A stretch of 64,000 nucleotides of DNA, taken from the NCBI GenBank assembly GCA_044225675.1, contig JBGAIH010000017.1, forward strand, positions 1 through 64,000, written 5' to 3'. This DNA is from JACMQX01 sp044225675 (lineage in GTDB: Bacteria > Pseudomonadota > Gammaproteobacteria > Burkholderiales > Burkholderiaceae_C). The position numbers and the translations under genes are program-made. Under the pieces are notes generated by a model, which worked only from the letters and a program-made list of their open reading frames with translations, had not been told where the DNA came from and ran no database searches. Of this stretch, positions 48,401 to 56,474 are shown one piece after another (within the stretch, counting starts at the first letter, position 1; every line of letters begins with the position of its first letter).

Positions 48401-51303
48401 GCCACGATGAGGCCGCCGGCATCGCCGCCCTCGGGTCCGAGGTCGATCAGCCAGTCGGAGGCCCGGATCACATCGAGGTTGTGCTCGATCACCACCAGCG
48501 AATTGCCCGCTTCGAGCAGCTTGCGCAGCGCGCGCATCAGCTTGGCGATGTCGTCGAAATGCAGGCCCGTGGTGGGCTCGTCGAACAGGAACAGAACGCC
48601 CCGCGTGGCCGTGGCCTGGCGGCTCGCGGTCGTTCCCTTGGCGGCATTGGCCAGGAAGCCGGCGAGCTTCAGGCGCTGCGATTCGCCGCCCGACAGGGTC
48701 GGCACCGGCTGGCCGAGCTTGACGTATTCGAGCCCGACGTCGACGATGGGCTGCAGGGCGCGGATCACTTCGCGGTCGTTGGCGAACAGCACGCTGGCCT
48801 CGCTCACCGTCAGCTCCAGCACGTCGGACACGCTCATCGATCGCGGCCGCAGGTCGCCCATGGACTGGCGCTCGATCTTCACCTCGAGAATCTCCGGCCG
48901 GTAGCGCCGGCCGTCGCAGTCGGGGCAGCGCAGGTAGACGTCCGACAGGAACTGCATCTCCACATGCTCGAAACCCGAGCCGCCGCAGGTCGGGCAGCGC
49001 CCGTCACCGGAGTTGAAGCTGAACTTCGAGGCGGTGTAGCCGCGCTGGCGCGCCAGCGGCGCCTGTGCGAACAGCTCGCGGATCGCGTCCCAGGCGCCGA
49101 CGTAGCTCACCGGGTTGGAGCGCGCCGTCTTGCCGATCGGGGACTGGTCGACGAACACCACGTCGGCCAGATGGTCCGCGCCGAGCAGGCGGTCATGCTG
49201 GCCGGGCGACTCGGTCGCGCGGCCGAAATGGCGCATCAGCGCCGGCGCGAGCACGTCCTGGATCAGGCTCGATTTGCCCGAGCCGCTCACGCCGGTCACG
49301 CAGACCATGCGCTGCAGCGGAATCTCGACGCTCACGTTGCGCAGGTTGTGCTCGCGCGCGCCTTCGAGCACGAGCCGCGGCGTCGCGTCGGTCACCGCGC
49401 GGCGCAGGCCCATGCCAACCTGCTTGCGCGCGCCCAGGTAGGCGCCGGTCAGGGTGTCGGCGCGGCGCAGTTCGTCGGGCGTGCCGTCGAACACGATCTG
49501 CCCGCCCTTCTCGCCCGGCCCCGGCCCCATGTCGATCATGCGGTCGGCCGCCAGCATCACGGCCGGGTCGTGCTCCACCACCACCAGGGTGTTGCCGGCG
49601 TCGCGCAGGCGCTTCATCGCCTCGACGATGCGGTTCATGTCGCGCGGATGCAGGCCGATGCTCGGCTCGTCCAGCACGAACAGCGTGTTGACCAGCGAAG
49701 TGCCCAGTGCCGTCGTCAGGTTGATGCGCTGCACCTCGCCGCCTGACAGCGTCCGGCTCTGCCGGTCCAGCGTGAGGTAGCCGATGCCCACGTCGCACAG
49801 GTACTTGAGGCGCGTGCCGATCTCGTCGAACAGCAGACGCAGGGCCTGCAGCTCGCCGTCGCTGTAGGCCTGGGCGGGGCTTCCGGCCGGGGCGACGACG
49901 CCCGCGCCGATCCGGTCGAAGAAGAGCCGCAACCGGTCGATCGGCAGCAGCATCAGGTCGTGCACGGTGAGGCCGGGCAGCGCCTCCAGCTGCGCGCGCG
50001 TCCACTTCACACCGGCGGGCATGAAGCGCCGCGACGGCTCCAGCACGGCGTCGGCATCGGCCTGGCTGCCGATGCGCCAGAGCAGCGCCTCGGTCTTCAG
50101 CCGCGCGCCGTTGCAGGTCTCGCAGGGCGTGTAGCTGCGGTACTTGGACAGCAGCACGCGGATGTGCATCTTGTAGGCCTTGCTCTCCAGGTACTGGAAA
50201 AAGCGCTTCATGCCGTACCACTGCTTGTTCCAGTTGCCTTCCTTGTAGCCGGGCGTGCCATTGAGCACCCAGTTCTTCTGGTCCTGCGTGAGCTTGTACC
50301 AGGGCGTATCGCGCGGGATGCCGGCGGTCTCGGCATGGCGCATGAGGTCGTCCTGCGCTTCGGACCAGGCTGGTGTCTGGATGGTCTTGATCGCGCCTGC
50401 GCGCAGCGTGAGCTTGTCGTTCGGAATGACCAGGCCCCAGTCGACCCCGATCACCCGGCCGAATCCCCGGCAGGCTTCGCAGGCGCCATGCGCGGAGTTG
50501 AAGCTGAACAGGCTGGGCGTCGGATCGCCGTAGCGCAGGTCGGACTCGGGGCAATGCAGGCCGGTGCTGAACTTCCAGACCTCGGCCTCGCCGCCCTCGG
50601 TCTCGGGCATCACATGCACCGACAGACGGCCCGCGCCGCGCTTGAGCGCGACCTCGATCGCCTCGATCACCCGGGCCTTGTCGGCGCCCTGCAGCCGGAA
50701 GCGGTCGGCCACCACGTCCAGCACCTTGCGCGGCCCGCTGGGCGAGGCCACCTCGCGTTCGGCCTGCACCCGCGTGAAGCCGCTGGCCGACAGCCATTGC
50801 GCCACCTCGTCGGCCGTGGTGCCCGCCGGCAGCTCGACCGGAAAGGTGAGCACGAGTCGCGGATCGGCCGCCGCGGTGCGCGCCTGCAGCTCGGCATAGA
50901 TCGTCTCGGGCGTGTCATGGCGCACCGGCAGCGCGGTGTCGCGGTCGAACAGCTGCGCCGCGCGTGCGTAGAGGAGCTTGAGGTGGTCGTTGAGCTCGGT
51001 CATCGTGCCGACCGTCGAGCGCGAGGAACGCACGGGATTGGTCTGGTCGATGGCGATGGCCGGCGGCACGCCATCGACCTGGTCCACCGCCGGCTTGTCC
51101 ATGCGGTCGAGGAACTGCCGCGCATAGGCCGAGAAAGTCTCCACGTAGCGGCGCTGCCCTTCCGCGTAGAGCGTGTCGAACACCAGACTGGACTTGCCCG
51201 AACCGCTGGGGCCGGTGACCACCGTCAGCTCGCCGGTGCGGATGTCGAGATCGAGGTTCTTGAGGTTGTGCTGGCGGGCGCCGCGGATGCGGATGTGGGT
51301 CAT
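45436..51303 (-). CDS. uvrA: Tandem (double-length) UvrA, 1955 aa, four ABC ATPase cores
   Basis: Standard UvrA has about 940 residues and two ABC modules. This product has four: Walker A motifs GPSGSGKSS (near residue 32), GVSGSGKSS (near 670), GVSGSGKST (near 1046) and GVSGSGKST (near 1635), with matching LSGGE signatures. Zn-finger Cys clusters occur in each half (CETCNGARL, CPTCGGSGFEHVEMQFLSD, CPVCST/CPDCVG, CPSCEGQGMRTIG, CETCHGARF). The two halves therefore look like two fused UvrA monomers, joined near residue 985-1030. It would act as a self-contained dimer in lesion recognition for nucleotide excision. A normal-length UvrA may exist elsewhere; it is not in this window. Confidence 0.93.
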   Translation of the reverse strand: MTHIRIRGARQHNLKNLDLDIRTGELTVVTGPSGSGKSSLVFDTLYAEGQRRYVETFSAYARQFLDRMDKPAVDQVDGVPPAIAIDQTNPVRSSRSTVGTMTELNDHLKLLYARAAQLFDRDTALPVRHDTPETIYAELQARTAAADPRLVLTFPVELPAGTTADEVAQWLSASGFTRVQAEREVASPSGPRKVLDVVADRFRLQGADKARVIEAIEVALKRGAGRLSVHVMPETEGGEAEVWKFSTGLHCPESDLRYGDPTPSLFSFNSAHGACEACRGFGRVIGVDWGLVIPNDKLTLRAGAIKTIQTPAWSEAQDDLMRHAETAGIPRDTPWYKLTQDQKNWVLNGTPGYKEGNWNKQWYGMKRFFQYLESKAYKMHIRVLLSKYRSYTPCETCNGARLKTEALLWRIGSQADADAVLEPSRRFMPAGVKWTRAQLEALPGLTVHDLMLLPIDRLRLFFDRIGAGVVAPAGSPAQAYSDGELQALRLLFDEIGTRLKYLCDVGIGYLTLDRQSRTLSGGEVQRINLTTALGTSLVNTLFVLDEPSIGLHPRDMNRIVEAMKRLRDAGNTLVVVEHDPAVMLAADRMIDMGPGPGEKGGQIVFDGTPDELRRADTLTGAYLGARKQVGMGLRRAVTDATPRLVLEGAREHNLRNVSVEIPLQRMVCVTGVSGSGKSSLIQDVLAPALMRHFGRATESPGQHDRLLGADHLADVVFVDQSPIGKTARSNPVSYVGAWDAIRELFAQAPLARQRGYTASKFSFNSGDGRCPTCGGSGFEHVEMQFLSDVYLRCPDCDGRRYRPEILEVKIERQSMGDLRPRSMSVSDVLELTVSEASVLFANDREVIRALQPIVDVGLEYVKLGQPVPTLSGGESQRLKLAGFLANAAKGTTASRQATATRGVLFLFDEPTTGLHFDDIAKLMRALRKLLEAGNSLVVIEHNLDVIRASDWLIDLGPEGGDAGGLIVAEGAPEEVRQHPTSHTGQALREYDRAMGLGGHVVAEKEAAPYAAVPRVARPEAIQIVNAKEHNLKSLSVNIPHGKFSVVTGVSGSGKSTLAFDILFNEGQRRYLESLNAYARSIVQPAGRPEVDAVYGIPPTVAIEQRLSRGGRKSTVGTTTEVWHFLRLLYVKLGVQHCVHDGAAVSPQTPDSITAQLLKRYRGQHIGLLAPLVINRKGVYTELADWARPRGYTHLRVDGEFLPTTGFPRLDRFKEHTIELPVADLVVSPASEAALRQHLATALEHGKGVVHVLVPLDGLRGAMMAGTSTARIGEVVVFSARRACPVCSTSYPELDPRLFSYNSKHGWCPDCVGTAVKLTREQRKAFDDTLRNDDDKGREQTFAEPEVEDVTDEACPTCQGTRLNAQARAVRFAGVGITDIARLSVREVRRWVESLQATGGMSQRETDIARDLVPEIRSRLEFLEEVGLGYLTLDRGAPTLSGGEAQRIRLAAQLGSNLQGVCYVLDEPTIGLHARDNRILLDALHKLGDKGNTLVVVEHDEDTIRRADHIIDIGPSAGKRGGRLVAEGSVADVSAEADSVTGRYLLHAMHHPVQPRRTIAAFDADAARRAAPPAPAERLSKADYKKAKAAMLAGDVPAPDTAQHWITVSGASLHNLQDVTVQVPLRRLVAITGVSGSGKSTLARDVLLTNVAAAVAQQATRSGRDAAAGVRRAPWVGCTGVAGYESVDRVLEVDQTPIGKTPRSCPATYIGFWDTIRKLFADTLEARARGYGPGRFSFNTGEGRCPSCEGQGMRTIGMSFLPDVKVPCETCHGARFNPETLAVTWRGKSIGDVLQMEVDEAVAFFASMPNISHPLQLLKDVGLGYLTLGQPSPTLSGGEAQRIKLVTELSKVRDDVTRRGQKAPHTLYVLDEPTVGLHMADVEKLIRVLHRLVDGGHSVVVIEHDLDVIAEADWIIDLGPDGGNAGGRIVAAAPPEAVVAAGTATGLALAPVLARA

Positions 51304-51537
51304 GGGCGGATGTACCGGGCAAGGGGTCGGGCAGGGCAGAACATTCTAGGGTTCAGCCCTCATCCCTGTCGCCGCAGGGGCGGCCCAAGACTGCTGACAG
51401 ATCCGGTTTTCACGATACGGGAGCGTTGGCCGCAAGACCCCCGCCATGCAGCCCGTGCCGGCTCATACCTTCGAATAGTGCGACGCAGATGCCCCAGGCC
51501 TACGCTGATTCCCGCCCCTTTCACCCCGGAGTTCAGC

Positions 51538-52713
51538 ATGACGCCCTCGCCCCGTTTCTGGTTCAACCGATCGCATCGCCCAGTCCTCGTGCGCTGGCAT
51601 CGACGGGGCGTGACCGCGTGGCTGGCCGCGCTGGCCGCAGCCTTGATTCCCGCCATCGGCGCGAGCCAGATACTCATCGGGCAGACGGCCGGCTTCACAG
51701 GACAGGTCGCGGCCGGCGTGCAGGAGACGACCGCAGGTGCCCGGCTCTACCTCGACCATGTCAACCAGCAGGGCGGGGTGTCAGGCCAGACCATCGAACT
51801 GGTGTCGCTGGATGACCGCTTCGATCCCAAGCTTGCGGCCGAGAACGGACGCGACCTGATCGAGCGCCGCAACGTGCTGGCGCTGTTTCTCACCCGCGGA
51901 ACGCCGCACACGCAGGCGCTGATTCCGCTGATCAACACCCACGGCGTGCCCCTGATCGGGCCGTCCACCGGCGCCATGTCGCTGCACCAACCCGTACAGC
52001 GCTTCATCTTCAACGTCCGGGCCACCTACCAGCGCGAGGCCGACAAGGCCGTGCAGTACCTGGTCAGCACGGGCATCTCCCGCATCGCCATCGTTCACAC
52101 GGACGACTCGTTCGGCCGCGACGGGCTGGAGGGGGCGTCGCGCGGCCTGGCACGGACCGGCCTGCGGCCCGTTGCGATCATCGGCGCCGAGCGCTCCCAG
52201 CCCGACTATGCGCAGATCGTCCCGCCGCTCGTGGCGGCCCAGGCCCAGGCGGTGATCTGGATCGCCTCCGGCGATGCGGTCGCAGCGGGCGTGCGCAAGC
52301 TGCGCGAGGCGGGATCGGCAGCTCAGGTGGTCACCCTGTCCAACAACGCTTCCGCCGGCTTCATCAGGAGCCTGGGCACCCATTCGCGCGGCGTGATCGT
52401 GAGCCAGGTGTTCCCCTCGGAGCGCACCTATGCCACGGCCTTCGTCACCGAGGCGGCTGCGCTGGCCAAGGCCAAGGGTCTTGCAGACCTGTCGCCCGCC
52501 ATGCTGGAAGGATTCGCGGCGGCCAAGGTCCTCGTCGAAGGCCTGCGCCGCGCCTCGCCGCGTCCGACGCGAGCCGGCTTGCTGGCAGCCCTGGAGTCGA
52601 TGAACCGCTTCGACATCGGAGGCCTGCAGGTCGGCTACAGCCGGGATGACCACACCGGCCTGGATTTCTCGGAACTCTCCATCATCGGAGACAACGGCCG
52701 GTTCCGCCGCTGA
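51538..52713 (+). CDS. Type-1 periplasmic binding protein (branched-chain amino acid ABC type)
   Basis: The 391-residue product has a long N-region and a hydrophobic segment (about 27-45) as signal peptide. The mature part has the LivJ-like fold with ILIGQTAGFTGQVAAGVQET, VRATYQREADKAVQYLV and IAIVHTDDSFGRDGLEGASR. Relatives bind amino acids or aromatic acids for ABC transport; permease and ATPase genes are not adjacent. Expression is probably from its own promoter, in the 234-base gap after the uvrA start. Confidence 0.85.
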   Translation: MTPSPRFWFNRSHRPVLVRWHRRGVTAWLAALAAALIPAIGASQILIGQTAGFTGQVAAGVQETTAGARLYLDHVNQQGGVSGQTIELVSLDDRFDPKLAAENGRDLIERRNVLALFLTRGTPHTQALIPLINTHGVPLIGPSTGAMSLHQPVQRFIFNVRATYQREADKAVQYLVSTGISRIAIVHTDDSFGRDGLEGASRGLARTGLRPVAIIGAERSQPDYAQIVPPLVAAQAQAVIWIASGDAVAAGVRKLREAGSAAQVVTLSNNASAGFIRSLGTHSRGVIVSQVFPSERTYATAFVTEAAALAKAKGLADLSPAMLEGFAAAKVLVEGLRRASPRPTRAGLLAALESMNRFDIGGLQVGYSRDDHTGLDFSELSIIGDNGRFRR

Positions 52714-52792
52714 GGCTGCGCACGCGAAAGGCCCCCCAATCGCCGGTCTGGCGCGCCCGCGCGCTGCCACAGCAGCACGGGCCGGGATGGCC

Positions 52793-53077
52793 TCAGGGCT
52801 TGCTGGCGGCGGAGGCCGGCATGGCCGCCGGGGCGGCGGCCGACGCTGCCATCGATGCAGGCGCGGCCGCCGCCGGGCTGGCGGCCGAAGCCGTGGCCGC
52901 CGGTGCCGATGCACCCGTTGCCGCAGCGGATGCCGCGCCGGGTGCGGACGCCGCAGGCGCATGCGTCGGGTCCTCGCCGTGCTTCTCGCCCCCCATGTCG
53001 AGCTTGTCGCCGCCCTTGATGATCACGAACATCGCGATGGCCGCGAACACCACAAAACCGACGATCAGCTTCCACAT
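52793..53077 (-). CDS. Small single-pass membrane protein with Ala-rich tail, 94 aa
   Basis: Residues 2-20 form a membrane helix (MWKLIVGFVVFAAIAMFVII) followed by a short charged linker, KGGDKLDMGGEKHGEDPTHA, and a low-complexity tail of Ala, Ser, Pro and Thr. The ATG at 53075-53077 follows GAGGAGAC. No family with a known role is recognised. It lies downstream of the MHS transporter gene on the same strand but after a probable terminator. Confidence 0.7.
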   Translation of the reverse strand: MWKLIVGFVVFAAIAMFVIIKGGDKLDMGGEKHGEDPTHAPAASAPGAASAAATGASAPAATASAASPAAAAPASMAASAAAPAAMPASAASKP

Positions 53078-53151
53078 GGGACTGTCTCCTCTCGAATTGA
53101 AAATCACACTTTCCAAAGGGCCCGCGGCAGGCCACAGGCCCTTCAGGAAGT

Positions 53152-53179
53152 GCCGGGCCGCCCGCGCAGGGCGCCCGGC
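53152..53179 (-). terminator. Strong hairpin between the transporter and small membrane protein genes
   Basis: GCCGGGC-c-GCCC, loop gcgca, then GGGC-GCCCGGC forms an 11-bp stem with one bulge, ten bases after the transporter stop. A weaker hairpin, AAGGGCC/GGCCCTT, follows at 53116-53144. No T-tract is present. Confidence 0.5.
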
Positions 53180-53188
53180 ATCGCGCCA

Positions 53189-54844
53189 TCAGTCGTTGGC
53201 GTAGATGTCCACGTCCTTGGTTTCCTTGACGAACAGCGTGCCGATCACGAAGGTCATCGTCGCGATGATGATCGGATACCACAGACCGTTGTACATGTTG
53301 CCCGTCTGCGCCACGATGGCGAAGGCCGTGGTCGGCAGCAGGCCGCCGAACCAGCCGTTGCCGATGTGGTAGGGCAGGCTCATCGAGGTGTAGCGGATGC
53401 GCGTGGGGAACAGCTCCACCAGCATCGCCGCGATCGGGCCATACACCATGGTCACGAGGATCACGAGGTAGGTCAGGATGGCGATCACCATCAGCTTGTC
53501 GGTCTTGGCCGGATCGGCCTTGGTCGGGTAGCCCGCCGCCTTCAGGTCGTCGGCAATGAGCTTCTTGAACTCGGCGTCCTTCTTCTTGACCTCGTCGGCC
53601 GACAGGCCCTTGCTGCTGTAGCTCGGGATCGCCGTTTCACCGATCTTGATGGTGGCGGGCGAACCGGCCGGGCCGACCGCGTTTTCGTAGCTCACCGAGG
53701 CGTTGGCCAGGGTCTGCTTGGCGATGTCGCAGGAGCTGGTGAACTTCACCGTGCCCGTCGGGTTGAACTGGAACGAGCACTCGGCCGGATCGGCCGTCAC
53801 GACCACCTTGTTCTTCTGCTGCGCGGCGTACAGGTCGGGGTTGGCGGCCTTGGTCAGCGCGCCGAACACCGGGAAGTAGGTGATGGCGGCCAGCAGGCAG
53901 CCGGCCATGATGATGGGCTTGCGGCCGATCTTGTCCGACAGCGTGCCGAACAGGACGAAGAACGGCGTGCCGATCAGCAGCGAGGCGGCGACGAAGATGT
54001 TGGCCGTTGCGCCATCCACCTTCAGCGCCTGGGTCATGAAGAACAGCGCGTAGAACTGGCCCGAGTACCAGACCACCGCCTGGCCGGCGGTCAGGCCGAT
54101 CAGCGCGAGGATCACGATCTTGAGGTTCTTCCACTGGCCAAACGACTCCGACAGCGGCGCCTTGGAGGTCTTGCCTTCGGACTTCATCTTCTGGAAGGCC
54201 GGCGACTCGTTCATCGACAGGCGGATCCACACCGAGATCGCGAGCAGGAAGATCGACACCAGGAACGGAATGCGCCAGCCCCAGTCGCTGAAGGCCGCTT
54301 CGCCCATGGCGGTGCGGGTGCCCAGGATCACGATCAGGCTCAGGAACAGCCCGAGCGTGGCGGTGGTCTGGATCCACGACGTGTACGCGCCGCGCTTGCC
54401 TTGCGGTGCATGCTCGGCCACGTAGGTCGCGGCGCCACCGTACTCACCGCCCAGGGCCAGGCCCTGCAGCAGGCGCAGCGCGATCAGGATGACGGGCGCC
54501 GCCACGCCGATGCTCGCATACGAGGGCAGGATGCCCACGATGAAAGTCGACAGGCCCATGATCAGGATCGTCACCAGGAAGGTGTACTTGCGGCCGATCA
54601 TGTCGCCCAGGCGGCCGAAGAAGATCGCACCGAACGGACGCACGATGAAGCCTGCCGCGAAAGCGAGCAGCGCGAAGATGAAGGCCGAGCCGGCATCCAG
54701 GCCGCTGAAGAACTGCTTGGCGATGATCGCCGCGAGCGAGCCGTAGAGGTAGAAGTCGTACCACTCGAATACCGTGCCGAGCGACGAGGCGAAGATCACC
54801 TTTTTCTCTTCGGGCGTCATCGGACGTGGAGTCTGTGTAGCCAT
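53189..54844 (-). CDS. MHS-type major facilitator transporter with large inserted domain, 551 aa
   Basis: The N-terminal helices (SSLGTVFEWYDFYLYGSLAA, then GRLGDMIGRKYTFL) are typical of metabolite:H+ symporters such as ProP and ShiA. After helix 8 (about residue 345) comes a soluble insertion of some 120 residues with two Cys (CSFQFNPTGT and SSCDIAKQT), before the last four helices resume near residue 470. The insertion starts after helix 8 and is likely periplasmic or cytoplasmic depending on topology. Such long MHS proteins occur in Burkholderiales. The substrate is probably a carboxylate or osmolyte but is not known. Confidence 0.9.
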   Translation of the reverse strand: MATQTPRPMTPEEKKVIFASSLGTVFEWYDFYLYGSLAAIIAKQFFSGLDAGSAFIFALLAFAAGFIVRPFGAIFFGRLGDMIGRKYTFLVTILIMGLSTFIVGILPSYASIGVAAPVILIALRLLQGLALGGEYGGAATYVAEHAPQGKRGAYTSWIQTTATLGLFLSLIVILGTRTAMGEAAFSDWGWRIPFLVSIFLLAISVWIRLSMNESPAFQKMKSEGKTSKAPLSESFGQWKNLKIVILALIGLTAGQAVVWYSGQFYALFFMTQALKVDGATANIFVAASLLIGTPFFVLFGTLSDKIGRKPIIMAGCLLAAITYFPVFGALTKAANPDLYAAQQKNKVVVTADPAECSFQFNPTGTVKFTSSCDIAKQTLANASVSYENAVGPAGSPATIKIGETAIPSYSSKGLSADEVKKKDAEFKKLIADDLKAAGYPTKADPAKTDKLMVIAILTYLVILVTMVYGPIAAMLVELFPTRIRYTSMSLPYHIGNGWFGGLLPTTAFAIVAQTGNMYNGLWYPIIIATMTFVIGTLFVKETKDVDIYAND

Positions 54845-54924
54845 GATGTTTGTCTCCGTGTATGGCAGCCGCCGACATGGCGACCTGGCACGGATTCTTC
54901 GCCCTGGCTCTGACCCTGCTCTGA

Positions 54925-55002
54925 CGCGAAACCAACGCAGGCTTGCACCAAACTGAACCGGCGCTTACCAGTTAGGTGGAAACCCTGAGGAATGGTTTCG
55001 CG
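54925..55002. promoter_or_regulatory. Perfect 10-bp inverted repeat upstream of the MHS transporter
   Basis: CGCGAAACCA (54925-54934) and TGGTTTCGCG (54993-55002) are exact inverted copies 58 bases apart in the 204-base gap between the transporter and isomerase genes. They may be two binding sites of one regulator or the base of an RNA structure. The rest of the gap shows no gene. Confidence 0.5.
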
Positions 55003-55048
55003 ATGTGGAGAATGGGCCCGCAAGCCCCCGGCGCCTGCTGCCGGAGGC

Positions 55049-55690
55049 TTACCGCGGCCGCGTCACGCCGACCGCCGTGCGCTGCGCCGCGTCCCAGCCC
55101 GGGCCGTCGAACCAGGCGTCGCCTTCGAGCCAGGCGCGCAGCATCGGCAGGGCATCGAGGCCCCAGAACTGCCGGCCATCCACCTCGAAGGTCGGCACGC
55201 CGAAGACGCCTGCCGACACGGCCTGCGCCGTGTTGGCCTTGAGGCGTTCGCGGGCTTCCTCGCCGGCAGGATCGACCGGTGGCGACAGCATGCGCGCAAG
55301 CGCTTCAAGACGCGCCGGGTCGGCCGCGTCGTGGCCGCCCTGCCAGACATGGCGGAAGATCGTCTCGCAGACATAGCGGTTGGGTGCGCCGTCCGCATCC
55401 ATCGCCACCGCGAGGCGCAGCAGCGCGAGCGGATTGAACGGATGCGCCGCCGGCATCTGCATCGGCACGCCATGGACGTGCGCCAGCCAGAGCACCTGCC
55501 GGTAGGTCCAGTCGCGCTTGGCGGCGATTTCGGCCGGGCCGAGCTGACCATGGTGCTTGAGCAGGGCGCCGAACAGCACGGGCCGGTAGGTCATGCAGTG
55601 GCTGATGCCCTGCAGCGCCCGGGGCAGCGTCTCGAACGCCAGGTAAGCGTAGGGCGAGATGAAGTCGAGGTGGCAGGTGATCTGTTTCAT
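55049..55690 (-). CDS. DsbA-like 2-hydroxychromene-2-carboxylate isomerase family protein
   Basis: The 213-residue protein has the kappa-class thioredoxin-fold start CHLDFISPYAYLAFE with the catalytic Ser (SPY), and ends with GVFGVPTFEVDGRQFWGLD. Relatives isomerise 2-hydroxychromene-2-carboxylate in naphthalene degradation using glutathione, but many members have other or unknown substrates. The ATG at 55688 overlaps the DUF1289 gene stop by four bases. Confidence 0.88.
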   Translation of the reverse strand: MKQITCHLDFISPYAYLAFETLPRALQGISHCMTYRPVLFGALLKHHGQLGPAEIAAKRDWTYRQVLWLAHVHGVPMQMPAAHPFNPLALLRLAVAMDADGAPNRYVCETIFRHVWQGGHDAADPARLEALARMLSPPVDPAGEEARERLKANTAQAVSAGVFGVPTFEVDGRQFWGLDALPMLRAWLEGDAWFDGPGWDAAQRTAVGVTRPR

Positions 55691-55944
55691 GGGGCTTTGC
55701 CGAGGCCATCCTGCACCAGCACGGGCTCGCGCGCAAGGCGCTGACCGATGTCGCGCCACACCGCGCGCTTGCCCGCGTCGTCGAGCTGGCGCCAGGCCGA
55801 AATCTCGGCAATGGTGCGGCGGCAGCCCAGGCACAGCGCACGCTCCGGGTCCATGCGGCAGACCGACACGCAGGGCGAGGGAACGTTGGGGCCGCCCTCT
55901 TCCACGTGGGCCAGCAGGCCGCGCAGCAAGTCGTCAGGGTTCAT
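55687..55944 (-). CDS. DUF1289 family small cysteine protein
   Basis: The 85-residue protein has the DUF1289 pattern PCVSVCRMDPERALCLGCRR with four Cys, probably a metal or Fe-S site, followed by IAEISAWRQLDDAGKRAVW. The family function is unknown. It is placed between the YbaK-like and isomerase genes and overlaps the latter, so all three likely form one transcript with mvaB. Confidence 0.88.
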   Translation of the reverse strand: MNPDDLLRGLLAHVEEGGPNVPSPCVSVCRMDPERALCLGCRRTIAEISAWRQLDDAGKRAVWRDIGQRLAREPVLVQDGLGKAP

Positions 55945-55949
55945 CGCCG

Positions 55950-56468
55950 TCAGGCCGCAGCCGGCTCCTGGACCACGTCGGCCACCGGTGCGCCCGTCAG
56001 GCGCACGAGATCCTGCGGGCTGAGGCGGAACACGCCATGCGGATGGCCGGCCGCCGCCCAGATCTCGCTGAATCGGAACAGCTCGCGGTCGATCAGAGTG
56101 ACAGGGGGCCTGAGGTGCGCCAGCGGCGACACGCCGCCGATCGAAAACCCCGTCGCGCCCTTGACGAAGTCGGCATCGGCGCGGCCGAGCCTGCCGCCAC
56201 CGGCGCACACGAGCGCTTCCACCTTCTTCTCGTCGACCCGCCGGTCACCCGAGGTGACGACGAGCACGGCGACGTCATCGCTCTTGCGACGGAAGATGAT
56301 GCTCTTGGCGATCTGCCCCACCGCAATGCCCAGCGCATCGGCGGCCTGCTGGGCGGTGCGCGCCGCGTCGTCCAGCATCTGCGGCATGTGGGGATGGCCC
56401 TTGGCCTGCAATTCTGCGGCCACGCGCTGCACGCCTTCGGGGAGGTTCCTGAGTTCCGCTCCGCACAT
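55950..56468 (-). CDS. YbaK/EbsC-family aminoacyl-tRNA deacylase-like protein
   Basis: The 172-residue product has the YbaK fold with KSIIFRRKSDDVAVLVVTSG, the conserved Lys of the editing site in the same segment, and ATGFSIGGVSPLAH (GxxPxxH). YbaK proteins remove Cys or other wrong amino acids from tRNA-Pro; members of this branch have various specificities. It starts six bases behind mvaB on the same strand. Confidence 0.9.
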   Translation of the reverse strand: MCGAELRNLPEGVQRVAAELQAKGHPHMPQMLDDAARTAQQAADALGIAVGQIAKSIIFRRKSDDVAVLVVTSGDRRVDEKKVEALVCAGGGRLGRADADFVKGATGFSIGGVSPLAHLRPPVTLIDRELFRFSEIWAAAGHPHGVFRLSPQDLVRLTGAPVADVVQEPAAA

Positions 56469-56474
56469 GGCCGC

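Noticed and set aside
45283..49746. Nearly 1500-codon open frame on the plus strand opposite uvrA
   Set aside because: It mirrors the codon periodicity of uvrA; its product has a His/Gln/Arg-rich composition and no recognisable domain, and it starts inside the dioxygenase gene.
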